Source of the DNA: CAZGSG01 sp964528095 | Lineage (GTDB): Bacteria; Bacteroidota; Bacteroidia; Chitinophagales; Chitinophagaceae | Length of the DNA: 17,076 nt | Reading direction: 5' to 3' | Assembly (NCBI GenBank): GCA_964528095.1 | Contig: CAZGSG010000114.1 | Span: 1-17,076 of the forward strand | Part shown: piece by piece, positions 6,761 through 14,522 of the stretch | How positions within the stretch are numbered: the stretch's first letter is position 1 | Layout: each line of letters starts with the position of its first letter | Notes under the pieces: model-generated | The model's database searches: none | Told to the model about the DNA's origin: nothing | What the model saw: the letters and a program-made list of their open reading frames with translations, nothing else | Position numbers and translations under genes: made by a program

Positions 6761-8173
6761 TTATTTCTTTTGTTTGGACCTCCACAACTCATATCTTAAG
6801 AATACCTGCCCTGAGCTATTATTTTCTTTTTTCTCATTGCCGCCCGGTAATCTAAATTTTAAATAAGGCTGCAGACCAAAGGAATACCTTGCTCCCACCG
6901 AAAACCGCTTCCACTGGTACTGTGTTTCGATAACGGCCTGAAAATAGGATTTGGCAAAAGCCGAATCATTTTTTTCCCTGGCAATGACTTTGCTTAATAC
7001 CGTATCGCTTTGGGTAACATTATCTCTTTTCGCGACTTCTTTTTCCGCAATTACGCTGCTGAATTTATTCCAGGACACCCCAGCTCCTATTGTCCAGTTT
7101 TGTACAACATATCGATTGAAGGAAAAACTCAGTTGGTGATAATACGTTTTATTGACCCGGAAAGAGGAAACAAGTGTAGGCGGATTTAGCCCTGTATCAA
7201 GCGTAATCTTCTGATCGTACAATATATTTTTTGTGTATTGTGGAGCGCCGTAACGAATCTCTGATTGTATGAACCATTTATCTTTTTTATTGAATCGCAT
7301 ATACAAGGCCGGGATATAATCAAGTAAGGTGCCTTTCCTGCCCAGCGAGTTGTATGGCGTAAGTTTTTGTCCATCTAAGGGCAATTGCTGATGCAAGGCA
7401 AGACCGGCTGTAAAAAAATAGCTGGCTTTTTCCGCACTATCTTTCTTATTCCCCTTTACTACCAGCGAATCTTTATTTATTTCTTTTATTATCGAATCTT
7501 CCCTGTTTTTTTTGATATCGGGTGTTATTGTAGCACTTGTTATTGATACAGAACTACTATCGATCCTCCTTTCTTTATTTATACTGTCTTTTCGATCAGT
7601 AATACCTGGCTGTTCTGTGTCTTTTTTACCACCAATTTTTTTATTTTCTTCGTTGGTCTTTTTTCTTTCTCGTTTTTCTTCTGCTTTTGCAATAGAGATA
7701 ACAGCCTGTTTCCGATTTTCTTTTTTCTTTACTATTTGTTTTACAGCATTTTTTTTCTCATTTATTTTTATCGTTATCGTGTCAATACCTGCTGATCTTT
7801 TTTGTTGCTTCAATGCCAGGCTATCTATATAATGCTGCTTTTCTCGCATATCAGTTTCGGCTTTTTCATTCTTTCCTGTTCCAGCCTGGCGAATGGTATC
7901 CATGTCGCTTCTTTCTATTTTTTGTATTACCGGTATTTTATTTTTCGTCGCTGATCCCGTTCTATTTGAATATATCCACCAACCGATTAGAATTGTTGTA
8001 AGCAATAATAATCCCCATATACCACAGCCGGGTCGCCACCATGCAATGATGCCATCATCGTCTTCTTCATCCAGCCTTCGTTTCATGTCTGCCCATGCCA
8101 TATTCTCGTCCGGCAGGGGAAGATCATTTAACTGCTGCTGTAATTGTTTTTCGTATGGTGAGTATTCATTCAT
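6761..8173 (-). CDS. ECF-linked single-pass membrane protein with beta-rich C-terminal domain
   Basis: This 470-residue protein has four parts. A cytoplasmic N-terminus (1-49) contains LPLPDENMAWADMKRRLDEE. One transmembrane helix lies at about 50-68. A long, very Lys/Glu-rich linker (about 70-250) carries recurring KDS/EDS units (for example RKDSINK, REDSIIK, NKDSLVV, KKDSAEK). The last part (about 250-470) alternates aromatic and polar residues like an outer-membrane beta-barrel or beta-sandwich. Its ATG overlaps the sigma factor TGA by four bases (ATGA), so the two are translationally coupled. By position and topology it is probably the cytoplasm-facing regulator (anti-sigma factor) of that sigma factor. 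No classical anti-sigma zinc motif is seen, so this role is inferred from context. Confidence 0.75.
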   Translation of the reverse strand: MNEYSPYEKQLQQQLNDLPLPDENMAWADMKRRLDEEDDDGIIAWWRPGCGIWGLLLLTTILIGWWIYSNRTGSATKNKIPVIQKIERSDMDTIRQAGTGKNEKAETDMREKQHYIDSLALKQQKRSAGIDTITIKINEKKNAVKQIVKKKENRKQAVISIAKAEEKRERKKTNEENKKIGGKKDTEQPGITDRKDSINKERRIDSSSVSITSATITPDIKKNREDSIIKEINKDSLVVKGNKKDSAEKASYFFTAGLALHQQLPLDGQKLTPYNSLGRKGTLLDYIPALYMRFNKKDKWFIQSEIRYGAPQYTKNILYDQKITLDTGLNPPTLVSSFRVNKTYYHQLSFSFNRYVVQNWTIGAGVSWNKFSSVIAEKEVAKRDNVTQSDTVLSKVIAREKNDSAFAKSYFQAVIETQYQWKRFSVGARYSFGLQPYLKFRLPGGNEKKENNSSGQVFLRYELWRSKQKK

Positions 8174-8694
8174 GAATTAGTTTCCTGTTTGGTGATCAGC
8201 TGTTGCAATATCCTTCTTGCTTCGCTTAAATGCCATTTACTCGTGCCTTCGCTAATATTCAATAGTTCAGCTATCTCGCGGTGATTATACCCTTCTATCA
8301 CATAGAGATTGAAAACACCTTGCGTAGCGGGAGGCAATTGTCGCACCAGGCCAAGTATTTCCCCAGACGACATTGCTACAAATACCGAAGGCGGCAAGTC
8401 AATACCCGCCGCCTCATCCAGTTCCATCCATTTTATATGCCCGCTTTTTACTTTGATAAAATCCAAACAACTATTGATAATGATGGTCCGGATCCAGGTA
8501 TATATTGTTGCTTTCTTTTCATCATACTTCCCGATGTTTTTATATACTTTATAAAACCCTGTATTCAATACCTCCAACGCATCGGCCTCGTTCTTGGTAT
8601 AGCGGAGGCAAAACGTCATCATAACCCTGTAAAAGCTTCTATATAGTAACTCCTGGGCCTTGCGGTTATTTCGGCGGCAACCGCTAATGATCAT
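8170..8694 (-). CDS. ECF-type RNA polymerase sigma factor
   Basis: The 174-residue sigma-70 family protein has only the two ECF regions. Region 2 spans about 10-80 (AQELLYRSFYRVMMTFCLRY through TWIRTIIINSCLDFIK) and binds core polymerase and the -10 element. Region 4 spans about 112-165 and has the helix-turn-helix HREIAELLNISEGTSKWHLS. The start at 8694 gives the usual IxGCxRNxRKAQELLY N-terminus of Bacteroidota ECF factors. It is directly coupled to the downstream membrane protein, and a lipoprotein gene ends 77 bases upstream on the same strand. ECF factors are normally held inactive by a membrane-bound partner until an envelope signal arrives. No clear promoter box was found in the 77-base gap. 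Confidence 0.92.
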   Translation of the reverse strand: MIISGCRRNNRKAQELLYRSFYRVMMTFCLRYTKNEADALEVLNTGFYKVYKNIGKYDEKKATIYTWIRTIIINSCLDFIKVKSGHIKWMELDEAAGIDLPPSVFVAMSSGEILGLVRQLPPATQGVFNLYVIEGYNHREIAELLNISEGTSKWHLSEARRILQQLITKQETNS

Positions 8695-8771
8695 ATGTAT
8701 GTTCTCTGGATCGTTGATAATATATACCTGCTCGCTATTTAAAAGTTGTTATATAATTGTTCACATAATAC

Positions 8772-10538
8772 TTATTTCCTTATTCTGAAAGAAGCGTTGA
8801 TTGTATGTGTTAACGTCAAGTTACCTAAATCCTTAAAACTACCAGAGAAGTTTCCTTCAACGAATTCACCCAGGGTTTGCGGATATTTAGTGACAGTTAC
8901 ATTAAATGGCTGAATCAGTTGAGTATTCTGGATAGTCTGTACAGATAAAGAGTTTATTGGAAATACCCCGGTAACCTTGCCTGGGGTCGTAAACTTGAGA
9001 GAGATATTTTTGTTGCCCGAACCGCCATATCCATTTATTACATTCTCAATAATTGTACCTGCCTGAGTTGGGTTATAAAACATCAATGAGTCGGAAGCTG
9101 TAACACTAGACAGTACAAAATTATTCCCATCAAGTGTGTAGTTTATGAATTGTAATGCAGAGGTTCCGCATGCCAGTACTGTTCCTATATTGGTTACAGG
9201 TGATACGAGGTTGACTCCTGAAACAGCGCCCTGTTGCTGATCCGTATTATTGATTCCAGTTACATCGAAAACTACCGGGGCTGAACCGCACCTTGTGAAT
9301 GTAGCATCAAATTCACCCATATTATTAGTTGATACATATCTTTGACTATTATCGAGGTAAATGATTGCGGTTCCATTTGAAACGATTCCGTTAGAGCAAT
9401 TTACCAGCTTACCCCTGATCGTCACAAGCGACGCAGTTGTAATATTAACTGACAGTACACCAAGACTTGCGTTTTGTGTAAAGGGGCCGATATTGGTTGA
9501 ATAAATGGGATTATTACAAGGATCCAGTACTTCCAGCTCTAGGTTTTCGTTTGACGGTACAAGGCCACTTACCTGTCCTAATGAATCTGTATAACCATAT
9601 GAACCACCCCAAACTGTTCTTTTTATTCTTACTAACGCATGCACCAATGGCGAGCCTTCCTTACTTTTTAACGTAAGCGATAATGTTACAACAGGCACAC
9701 TGATATCACAGTTCCAGAAAGAAAAATGCCTGACCGAGCCTGTGTATACATCTCCTGTTCTTGTAGCGGCCCCCTCTTCTTTCCAGATACCAGTTTGCTC
9801 ATCCATATACCAAAGCGGGATATTGGCAGGAGCCGAAGACCGGAGAGATGCAGGAACCGGTACTGTAAGAACCGCCGCGCTAGTTGTGGCGATCTGTAGT
9901 TTATCTCCTGAACCTGTTTCGAGTTCTACCGCAAGCATTCCGTAGGAACTCAATATTACTCTTTTGTTATTGATATCGTCTGCTACAAAAGAACCCGGCA
10001 CGGTCTGCGATATATCTGAAGAGGTTGGGTCTATATAAGTCGCAAATACATTGATATTTCCTGAATAAGGCGCGCCGCCGTTTTTGTATACTACGCTATT
10101 TGCCGGTAGTGCGATTTTTGTTCCATCGGTCAGCGTTGCCGTGCCTCCGGAAGATGGAATTGTACCTGCAAGGTTCTTTTTGATCAGCTTTATTGCTATA
10201 TGATTAGCGCCTGAAGTTGCGCTGAATACCCTGTACGCTTTAAAATAACCAGGCATTTCTGCAGTCACCACCGAGGCGTTCTTATCAAGCGAAGCATTCG
10301 TAATCCTGAAATAACCTTTCGCGTCTGTAATGGTTGTCTTGTTACCTACACGTATACTTGCGCCGGCAGCAGGGGTACCTGTTTCATTAGTAATTGTACC
10401 CTGCAAAGTGGCAGTAATGGGAAGAGTGGCCCTGGGTGATTGGTCAATTCTGTTGTTAACACCGCTAAGTTCTTTCTGGCAATTGAAAGTAAGAATGATA
10501 ATAAGACTTAGAAATAAAAACTGGATACTCTTTTTCAT
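8772..10538 (-). CDS. Surface or periplasmic lipoprotein with carboxypeptidase-regulatory-like domain
   Basis: The chosen start gives MKKSIQFLFLSLIIILTFNC, a lipoprotein signal ending at lipid-modified Cys20; a 25-codon upstream in-frame extension would bury it and is rejected. The mature 588-residue protein is 569 residues long. It begins with a carboxypeptidase-regulatory-like beta-sandwich (about 46-110; GTITNETGTPAAGASIRV and KGYFRI). Next (about 123-277) comes a module ending in LWYMDEQTGIWKEEG and GSVRHFSFWNCD. From memory, this recalls a module of uncharacterised bacterial surface proteins, perhaps related to animal CILP/FAM171 proteins. Two or more further beta-sandwich-like segments follow (for example RGKLVNCSNGIVSNGTA). 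No catalytic motif is visible, so a binding or structural role is likely. It lies 77 bases upstream of the sigma factor on the same strand and may be co-transcribed with it. Confidence 0.8.
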   Translation of the reverse strand: MKKSIQFLFLSLIIILTFNCQKELSGVNNRIDQSPRATLPITATLQGTITNETGTPAAGASIRVGNKTTITDAKGYFRITNASLDKNASVVTAEMPGYFKAYRVFSATSGANHIAIKLIKKNLAGTIPSSGGTATLTDGTKIALPANSVVYKNGGAPYSGNINVFATYIDPTSSDISQTVPGSFVADDINNKRVILSSYGMLAVELETGSGDKLQIATTSAAVLTVPVPASLRSSAPANIPLWYMDEQTGIWKEEGAATRTGDVYTGSVRHFSFWNCDISVPVVTLSLTLKSKEGSPLVHALVRIKRTVWGGSYGYTDSLGQVSGLVPSNENLELEVLDPCNNPIYSTNIGPFTQNASLGVLSVNITTASLVTIRGKLVNCSNGIVSNGTAIIYLDNSQRYVSTNNMGEFDATFTRCGSAPVVFDVTGINNTDQQQGAVSGVNLVSPVTNIGTVLACGTSALQFINYTLDGNNFVLSSVTASDSLMFYNPTQAGTIIENVINGYGGSGNKNISLKFTTPGKVTGVFPINSLSVQTIQNTQLIQPFNVTVTKYPQTLGEFVEGNFSGSFKDLGNLTLTHTINASFRIRK

Positions 10539-10630
10539 ACCGATATGTTTATGGTTAATGAGACCTTTGCTTATGGAAGCCTGGTCCACATAACATATAC
10601 TTTGGTTATACAAAAAGGGTTGGGTAGGAC

Positions 10631-10661
10631 GAAAAATAAATATACTCCGGCTATTGCGGAG
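10631..10661 (-). terminator. Terminator after the PBP4-type gene
   Basis: On the minus strand CTCCG (10661-10657) pairs with CGGAG (10649-10645) around a 7-base loop and is followed by a T-rich run (TATATTTATTTTTC). It lies about 27 bases past the PBP4 gene stop and upstream of the lipoprotein start, so it separates the two transcription units. Confidence 0.65.
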
Positions 10662-10687
10662 CTGGGATTAGCCGGATTCCGGGAATT

Positions 10688-12013
10688 CTAATACTTATTT
10701 CTTATTCCTTTGATAAATTTCTCTACAGCTTTCCGTACATCTGTAGCTGAAGAAGTGTGGTTATTTACCAATATAGAAAATATCAACTGTTTATTCTTTT
10801 TTGTTAGAAGAAATCCGCTTAAAGCTACTACCCCGGACAAGGTTCCCGTTTTAACAAATATATAGCCCTGTTCCGTTTTGTAATAACTGCTGATCGTGCC
10901 GGTGCCACCGGTAGGTAAAATATTTTTAATCCGCTCCATTCCAAATTCCTTCATCATTTTGTCAAAAATGGCCACAAAATCCTGCGGTGTGAAAAGGTTA
11001 TATCGGCTAAGACCAGAGCCATCTACCCATCTTGGTTTTTGAGGCAGGTCTTTAAAATCCGTTTTTAATAAGGTATCAATGATACTGCCATCATTCATAA
11101 ACCCAAGTAGTTGATTGCTGACCATTAACAATGACTGCTCCGCAAAAAAATTATCACTTCGGTGCATCATTGGACTAAGCACTGAATCCGTAGGCTGTGA
11201 ATGGATCATATATGTCTGCGTGCTGCTTTTACCTGTCGGTATTTCACCTAAGACGGTTATATTTTTTTGAATCGTATCTCCCAATAATTTGAATGCCAGG
11301 TTAGCGGAAGTAATAAAGGGTACGCTTAGTTCCCTGTTTTCCTTACCATTCAATCGTATATTAAACGTATTGCTTCTGAAATCCCGCGTTACATCATCCA
11401 CAAAATCCGCTCCGTCTGTATTAGCGGGTAAAAAAATATTTTCGCCGATACCTTTCGGGAAGGAGTTGACCTGCCCCTGTTTGCCTGTAATAGTAACCAT
11501 GTTCCCATAGATCGGTAACCCAGATCGCTCCGCCATATAATATTCGTTATAGTCTCCCCAGGACCACCCTTTACCATATCCGTCATCTTTCCACGAAGAC
11601 GCATTTCCCGTTAATGGCTTATTCAATTTTTTTAAAAATGATAAAACCGGTTGCAACTTATAGTCAGGATGCAAAAGCGTAGGATCGCCGGCCGGAAGCA
11701 GCTCAACAGCATTTTCATATTCTTTTACGATCATTCCCACTAAACTATCTCCCAGGTATTTCATCGCTGCATAACATGTTGGGATCTTCGTATTACTGGC
11801 CGGTACGAAATACTTATCTCCCTGGAAATTGAACCAGTATTTACCGGTAGCAGGTTCGTACACACTGATCCCTACATGCGCGTTGATCAATGCTGGGGCA
11901 TTAATTATATTCTCATTGGCCGATCTCGCCAGCTTTTTTTGAACCGAACAGGAAACCAATGTAAAAGCCAATATTAAAAATGCAGAAAAGCAACGAACTG
12001 GTTTCGATAACAT
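10688..12013 (-). CDS. dacB: D-alanyl-D-alanine carboxypeptidase/endopeptidase, PBP4 type (S13), lipid-anchored
   Basis: The 441-residue protein carries the three penicillin-binding motifs of the S13 family: SxxK at Ser73-Lys76 (PASNTKIPT), SDN at 286-288 (MHRSDNFFAEQ) and KTG at 388-390 (FVKTGTLSG). The family signature DGSGLSRYN lies at 331-339. These enzymes trim the terminal D-Ala from peptidoglycan stem peptides and can cut cross-links. The N-terminus has a lipobox (AFTLVSC, lipid Cys22), so the enzyme should be membrane-anchored in the periplasm, whereas E. coli PBP4 is soluble. It starts 41 bases after the Gfo/Idh/MocA oxidoreductase on the same strand and is probably co-transcribed, with a terminator behind it. 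Family certain; the symbol follows E. coli usage. Confidence 0.92.
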   Translation of the reverse strand: MLSKPVRCFSAFLILAFTLVSCSVQKKLARSANENIINAPALINAHVGISVYEPATGKYWFNFQGDKYFVPASNTKIPTCYAAMKYLGDSLVGMIVKEYENAVELLPAGDPTLLHPDYKLQPVLSFLKKLNKPLTGNASSWKDDGYGKGWSWGDYNEYYMAERSGLPIYGNMVTITGKQGQVNSFPKGIGENIFLPANTDGADFVDDVTRDFRSNTFNIRLNGKENRELSVPFITSANLAFKLLGDTIQKNITVLGEIPTGKSSTQTYMIHSQPTDSVLSPMMHRSDNFFAEQSLLMVSNQLLGFMNDGSIIDTLLKTDFKDLPQKPRWVDGSGLSRYNLFTPQDFVAIFDKMMKEFGMERIKNILPTGGTGTISSYYKTEQGYIFVKTGTLSGVVALSGFLLTKKNKQLIFSILVNNHTSSATDVRKAVEKFIKGIRNKY

Positions 12014-12054
12014 CAGCTTGATTTTTATTTTGGTAAAATCTTCCCTGGCATAGC

Positions 12055-13101
12055 TTATTTCTGAATAGCGATTTTTGACTGTTGTGCATTCATTGCGGCT
12101 TCAATGATCTTCATCGACTTCACCGCATCGGATACAGGCACGGGGTTAGACGCGACGCCTGTAAGCGCTTTGTATACATCATCATAGTAGCCCATATAAT
12201 TGCCGGGTGACGAAGTTTGTTCCTGTCGTATAATCTTGCCATCGATTTCGGTATGCAGCAATCCATCCGGCCTGGCCGGTGCGGGGCACCAGCTTTGAAG
12301 GGTGGGCTTTACTCCTGCCAGCAAATTTTCTTCCTGCAGGTCTGAACGTTGCTGCAGGTAAGACCCCGCCATTCCATGCAATACATACGCATAATAAGAT
12401 TCCCTGGCTATTACTGTTGATTTGAGCCGTACACGCAGGCCCGGATAATACATCAGCAGTTCAAAATAATCATTGGATTCCATACCGGGTCGTAGTATTC
12501 TTATGTCTGCAAATACTTCATCGGGCATACCGAATAACTGCAATGCCTGGTCTACCAGGTGAGCGCCCAGGTCATGCAAAGTGCCAGAACCAGCAATGTT
12601 TCCTTCTTTATGTGGTTTGCCCGCGGGTTGAGGGCGATAACGATCATAACGGATTTCCACTTCTTTCAAATCTCCCAGCAATTTACCATCCACTACTTTT
12701 TTGACGGCGTGGTAATCCCCATCATAACGACGGTTTTGGTAGATACTCAGCAGCACTTTTTGTTTATCCGCTATGGCAGCCAAATCTTCAATTTCCCGGA
12801 GAGTAACTGTTGCCGGTTTTTCCAATACCACATTTTTACCGGCTTCCATGGCAGCTTTTGCGTAGTCGAAATGCGTTTGCACAGGAGTGTTCACTACAAT
12901 CAGCTCCAAAGCCGGGTCGGCTATCAATTCTTCGAAGGACCGTACCAATTTTGAATTGGGGTATCGTTCCCTTGATTCTTCTTTGTTTCGCTCTACAATA
13001 GATGTCAACTCAAAAAGCGGGTGCCCTTCTACAAACGGAGCATGAAATAATTTTCCGCTCATTCCAAAAGAGGCGATACCTGTCTTAATAATTTTACTCA
13101 T
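12055..13101 (-). CDS. Gfo/Idh/MocA family oxidoreductase (YdgJ-like)
   Basis: The 348-residue NAD(P)-dependent dehydrogenase has an N-terminal Rossmann fold (TGIASFGMSGKLFHAP, glycine-rich loop near 8-16) and the family motif EKP at 94-96, whose Lys95 is the expected catalytic residue. The C-terminal sugar-binding domain has LHDLGAHLVDQA, with Asp177 and His181 in the active-site position. The length and block order match the E. coli YdgJ / B. subtilis inositol-dehydrogenase-like branch (NRRxDxD, RPGxxSxDYF, PGNYxxYY). Members oxidise or reduce sugars and cyclitols; the substrate here cannot be told. It lies between the arginase-fold gene (93-base gap upstream) and the PBP4 gene (41-base gap downstream), all on the minus strand. 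No functional link to cell-wall trimming is evident. Confidence 0.92.
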   Translation of the reverse strand: MSKIIKTGIASFGMSGKLFHAPFVEGHPLFELTSIVERNKEESRERYPNSKLVRSFEELIADPALELIVVNTPVQTHFDYAKAAMEAGKNVVLEKPATVTLREIEDLAAIADKQKVLLSIYQNRRYDGDYHAVKKVVDGKLLGDLKEVEIRYDRYRPQPAGKPHKEGNIAGSGTLHDLGAHLVDQALQLFGMPDEVFADIRILRPGMESNDYFELLMYYPGLRVRLKSTVIARESYYAYVLHGMAGSYLQQRSDLQEENLLAGVKPTLQSWCPAPARPDGLLHTEIDGKIIRQEQTSSPGNYMGYYDDVYKALTGVASNPVPVSDAVKSMKIIEAAMNAQQSKIAIQK

Positions 13102-13194
13102 TATGAAAATAAAAATTAAAGTGTAAAAATCAACGGCTTTATTATATGAAGTTCTGGGTTTGCCTTTACGAGTGTGAATATTTTAATTGCCGGT

Positions 13195-14331
13195 CTAGTC
13201 TCTTTCCTGTGCCCGCAACCATCTCTCCGGGATTTCATTACTGCTGGCCAGTAAGTAGTCCTTATAGCTACAGGCGATAAATGCTTTGTTGGGCAGCTGC
13301 ATCCACCATCTTCCCGTTTTTTTACTTTGCAAAAAAGTTGTATCGACTTCTGCAAATGCCATATGGTATTCATTGAATGAATCTTTTTCATCCAGCTGCG
13401 CTTCTCTTCTGCCACGGCTACGGCCATCCAATGCATACCAGATCATATGCGCAATCTGTTTAGCCGTGAGTTCATCTTTATCATGCTGTTCATTGTACCC
13501 GTAAATGCCGATACTGCTGACATTGGGGCTCATTCCCGCATAACGCACAAGCGTACAGGCCTCTTCCCCATTAAGCCCATTGGGCGATACGCTGTTGGCC
13601 GGGGCATAAGCATTGGCAATAGCAGTCATATCAAAACTAAACAGATGACTATTGCGGATAACCGGTTCCATTTCCTCAATATTTTCTTTTACACTGCCCA
13701 CTCTAAAACAATCGAATCGCAGCTTGTCCATTGTTTCCAGCATTTGCGGGTGTACATAATAGCTCTGGAAACCGATATGATTATAGTGGCGCATATAGTT
13801 AGGTTCGCCGGTCAGCATTTCCATTAAGAAATTTTCATGGCGAAAAGGGGAACTCATGTCCAAATCAATAAGCGCATCAACGCAGGATGATTCGATCAGT
13901 TGTTTACTGCTTGCATACGCGCCATATTGGGATAAAGTAAGATCATGTGAGCCGCCCAGGATGATCACCAGTTTACGATCGTTGACCAGCTCCTGCACTA
14001 CTGTTTTTAACGCGGCGTATGAATCCGTGTACAAAGAACCAGCCTTGATATTGCCGATATCAGCAATTTTTATATCCTTGTGCCAGTAAAATAATGAATA
14101 AAAATGCCGGCGAATGACATCCGGCGCAGTACTGAGGCCATGAATAAGGCCGCTGCCCCTTTGTTCACCACAACCAACAATCACTACCTGCACCTCATCA
14201 AGATCAGGGAATTCTTCATCGTGCAGGGCTATAATTTTTCCCATCTGCCCGTCTTTATATCCCTCATCGTAAGAGATCTCATGGAGGTTCACAGGCAATA
14301 AAAAGTCGGCAATATTGAGGTAGTCTGACAT
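13195..14331 (-). CDS. Arginase/formimidoylglutamase-fold protein with missing metal ligands
   Basis: This 378-residue protein has the ureohydrolase fold; arginase-type enzymes are usually near 300 residues, so it has extra N- and C-terminal segments. The conserved blocks are present but altered. The first metal-binding block reads GGSHD (126-130; usual GGDHS; His129 kept). The DAHxD block reads DLDMS (156-160; the His became Asp158 and the second Asp became Ser160). The DxD block reads FDMTA (233-237; Asp234 kept, second Asp became Thr236). Annotation pipelines often call such proteins formimidoylglutamase, but the usual two-metal site looks incomplete, so hydrolase activity is doubtful. The gene is divergent from pheS and shares an inverted leader with it. 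It may head a minus-strand run with the oxidoreductase and PBP4 genes. Fold call is good; function unknown. Confidence 0.8.
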   Translation of the reverse strand: MSDYLNIADFLLPVNLHEISYDEGYKDGQMGKIIALHDEEFPDLDEVQVVIVGCGEQRGSGLIHGLSTAPDVIRRHFYSLFYWHKDIKIADIGNIKAGSLYTDSYAALKTVVQELVNDRKLVIILGGSHDLTLSQYGAYASSKQLIESSCVDALIDLDMSSPFRHENFLMEMLTGEPNYMRHYNHIGFQSYYVHPQMLETMDKLRFDCFRVGSVKENIEEMEPVIRNSHLFSFDMTAIANAYAPANSVSPNGLNGEEACTLVRYAGMSPNVSSIGIYGYNEQHDKDELTAKQIAHMIWYALDGRSRGRREAQLDEKDSFNEYHMAFAEVDTTFLQSKKTGRWWMQLPNKAFIACSYKDYLLASSNEIPERWLRAQERD

Positions 14332-14336
14332 AGCCC

Positions 14337-14344
14337 CAAAGCTA
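14337..14344 (-). promoter_or_regulatory. Candidate promoter of the arginase-fold gene
   Basis: The minus strand reads TAGCTTTG, an exact TAnnTTTG box, ending 5 bases before the ATG. Transcription would begin at or almost at the start codon. A TTTTG lies upstream in the arm but only 11 bases away, so a standard -33 element is not evident. Confidence 0.5.
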
Positions 14345-14508
14345 AGCTAAGAGGACAAAAGAGAAAAAGGGAAAAAAGGGCTTGGGGGCCTATATGTTGT
14401 TATGTATCCAGGGTTTGGATATTTTTTTCCTTTTACTGGCCTTGCTTATTGCCTGAATTAAAATAAGCTCCCTCCCTTCCCCTCTTTTTCTCTTTTGTCC
14501 TCTTAGCT

Positions 14509-14516
14509 TATCTTTG
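14509..14516 (+). promoter_or_regulatory. Candidate pheS promoter
   Basis: TATCTTTG, an exact TAnnTTTG box, ends 6 bases before the pheS ATG at 14523. It is the mirror counterpart of the box serving the divergent gene and implies a leaderless or nearly leaderless mRNA. As on the other side, no well-spaced -33 is seen. Confidence 0.5.
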
Positions 14517-14522
14517 GGGCAT

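Larger units (their letters stand above)
14333..14520. repeat. 37-base inverted repeat framing the divergent arginase-fold/pheS promoters
   Basis: The left arm (14333-14369) and right arm (14484-14520) are inverted copies matching at 36 of 37 positions; the single difference is 14342 against 14511. The arms are separated by 114 bases. The left arm ends one base from the ATG of the minus-strand gene and the right arm two bases from the ATG of pheS, so both genes have essentially the same upstream sequence. Each arm contains a -7 box and a purine/pyrimidine-biased tract. Confidence 0.95.

Noticed and set aside
10539..10613. 25-codon upstream extension of the lipoprotein gene
   Set aside because: The extension would place a non-signal sequence before an ideal lipoprotein signal starting at the ATG at 10538.
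13116..13436. 106-residue minus-strand frame overlapping the end of the arginase-fold gene
   Set aside because: It is an out-of-frame shadow of the arginase-fold coding region that runs into the gap, with no motif of its own.
14370..14483. Phase-variable invertible promoter as the main explanation of the inverted repeat
   Set aside because: The spacer has no -7 box in either direction, no recombinase gene is nearby, and switching off pheS would be lethal; kept only as an alternative.
14514..14522. TTG start nine bases upstream for pheS
   Set aside because: It overlaps the predicted -7 box and adds MGH before the normal family N-terminus; ATG 14523 is better.
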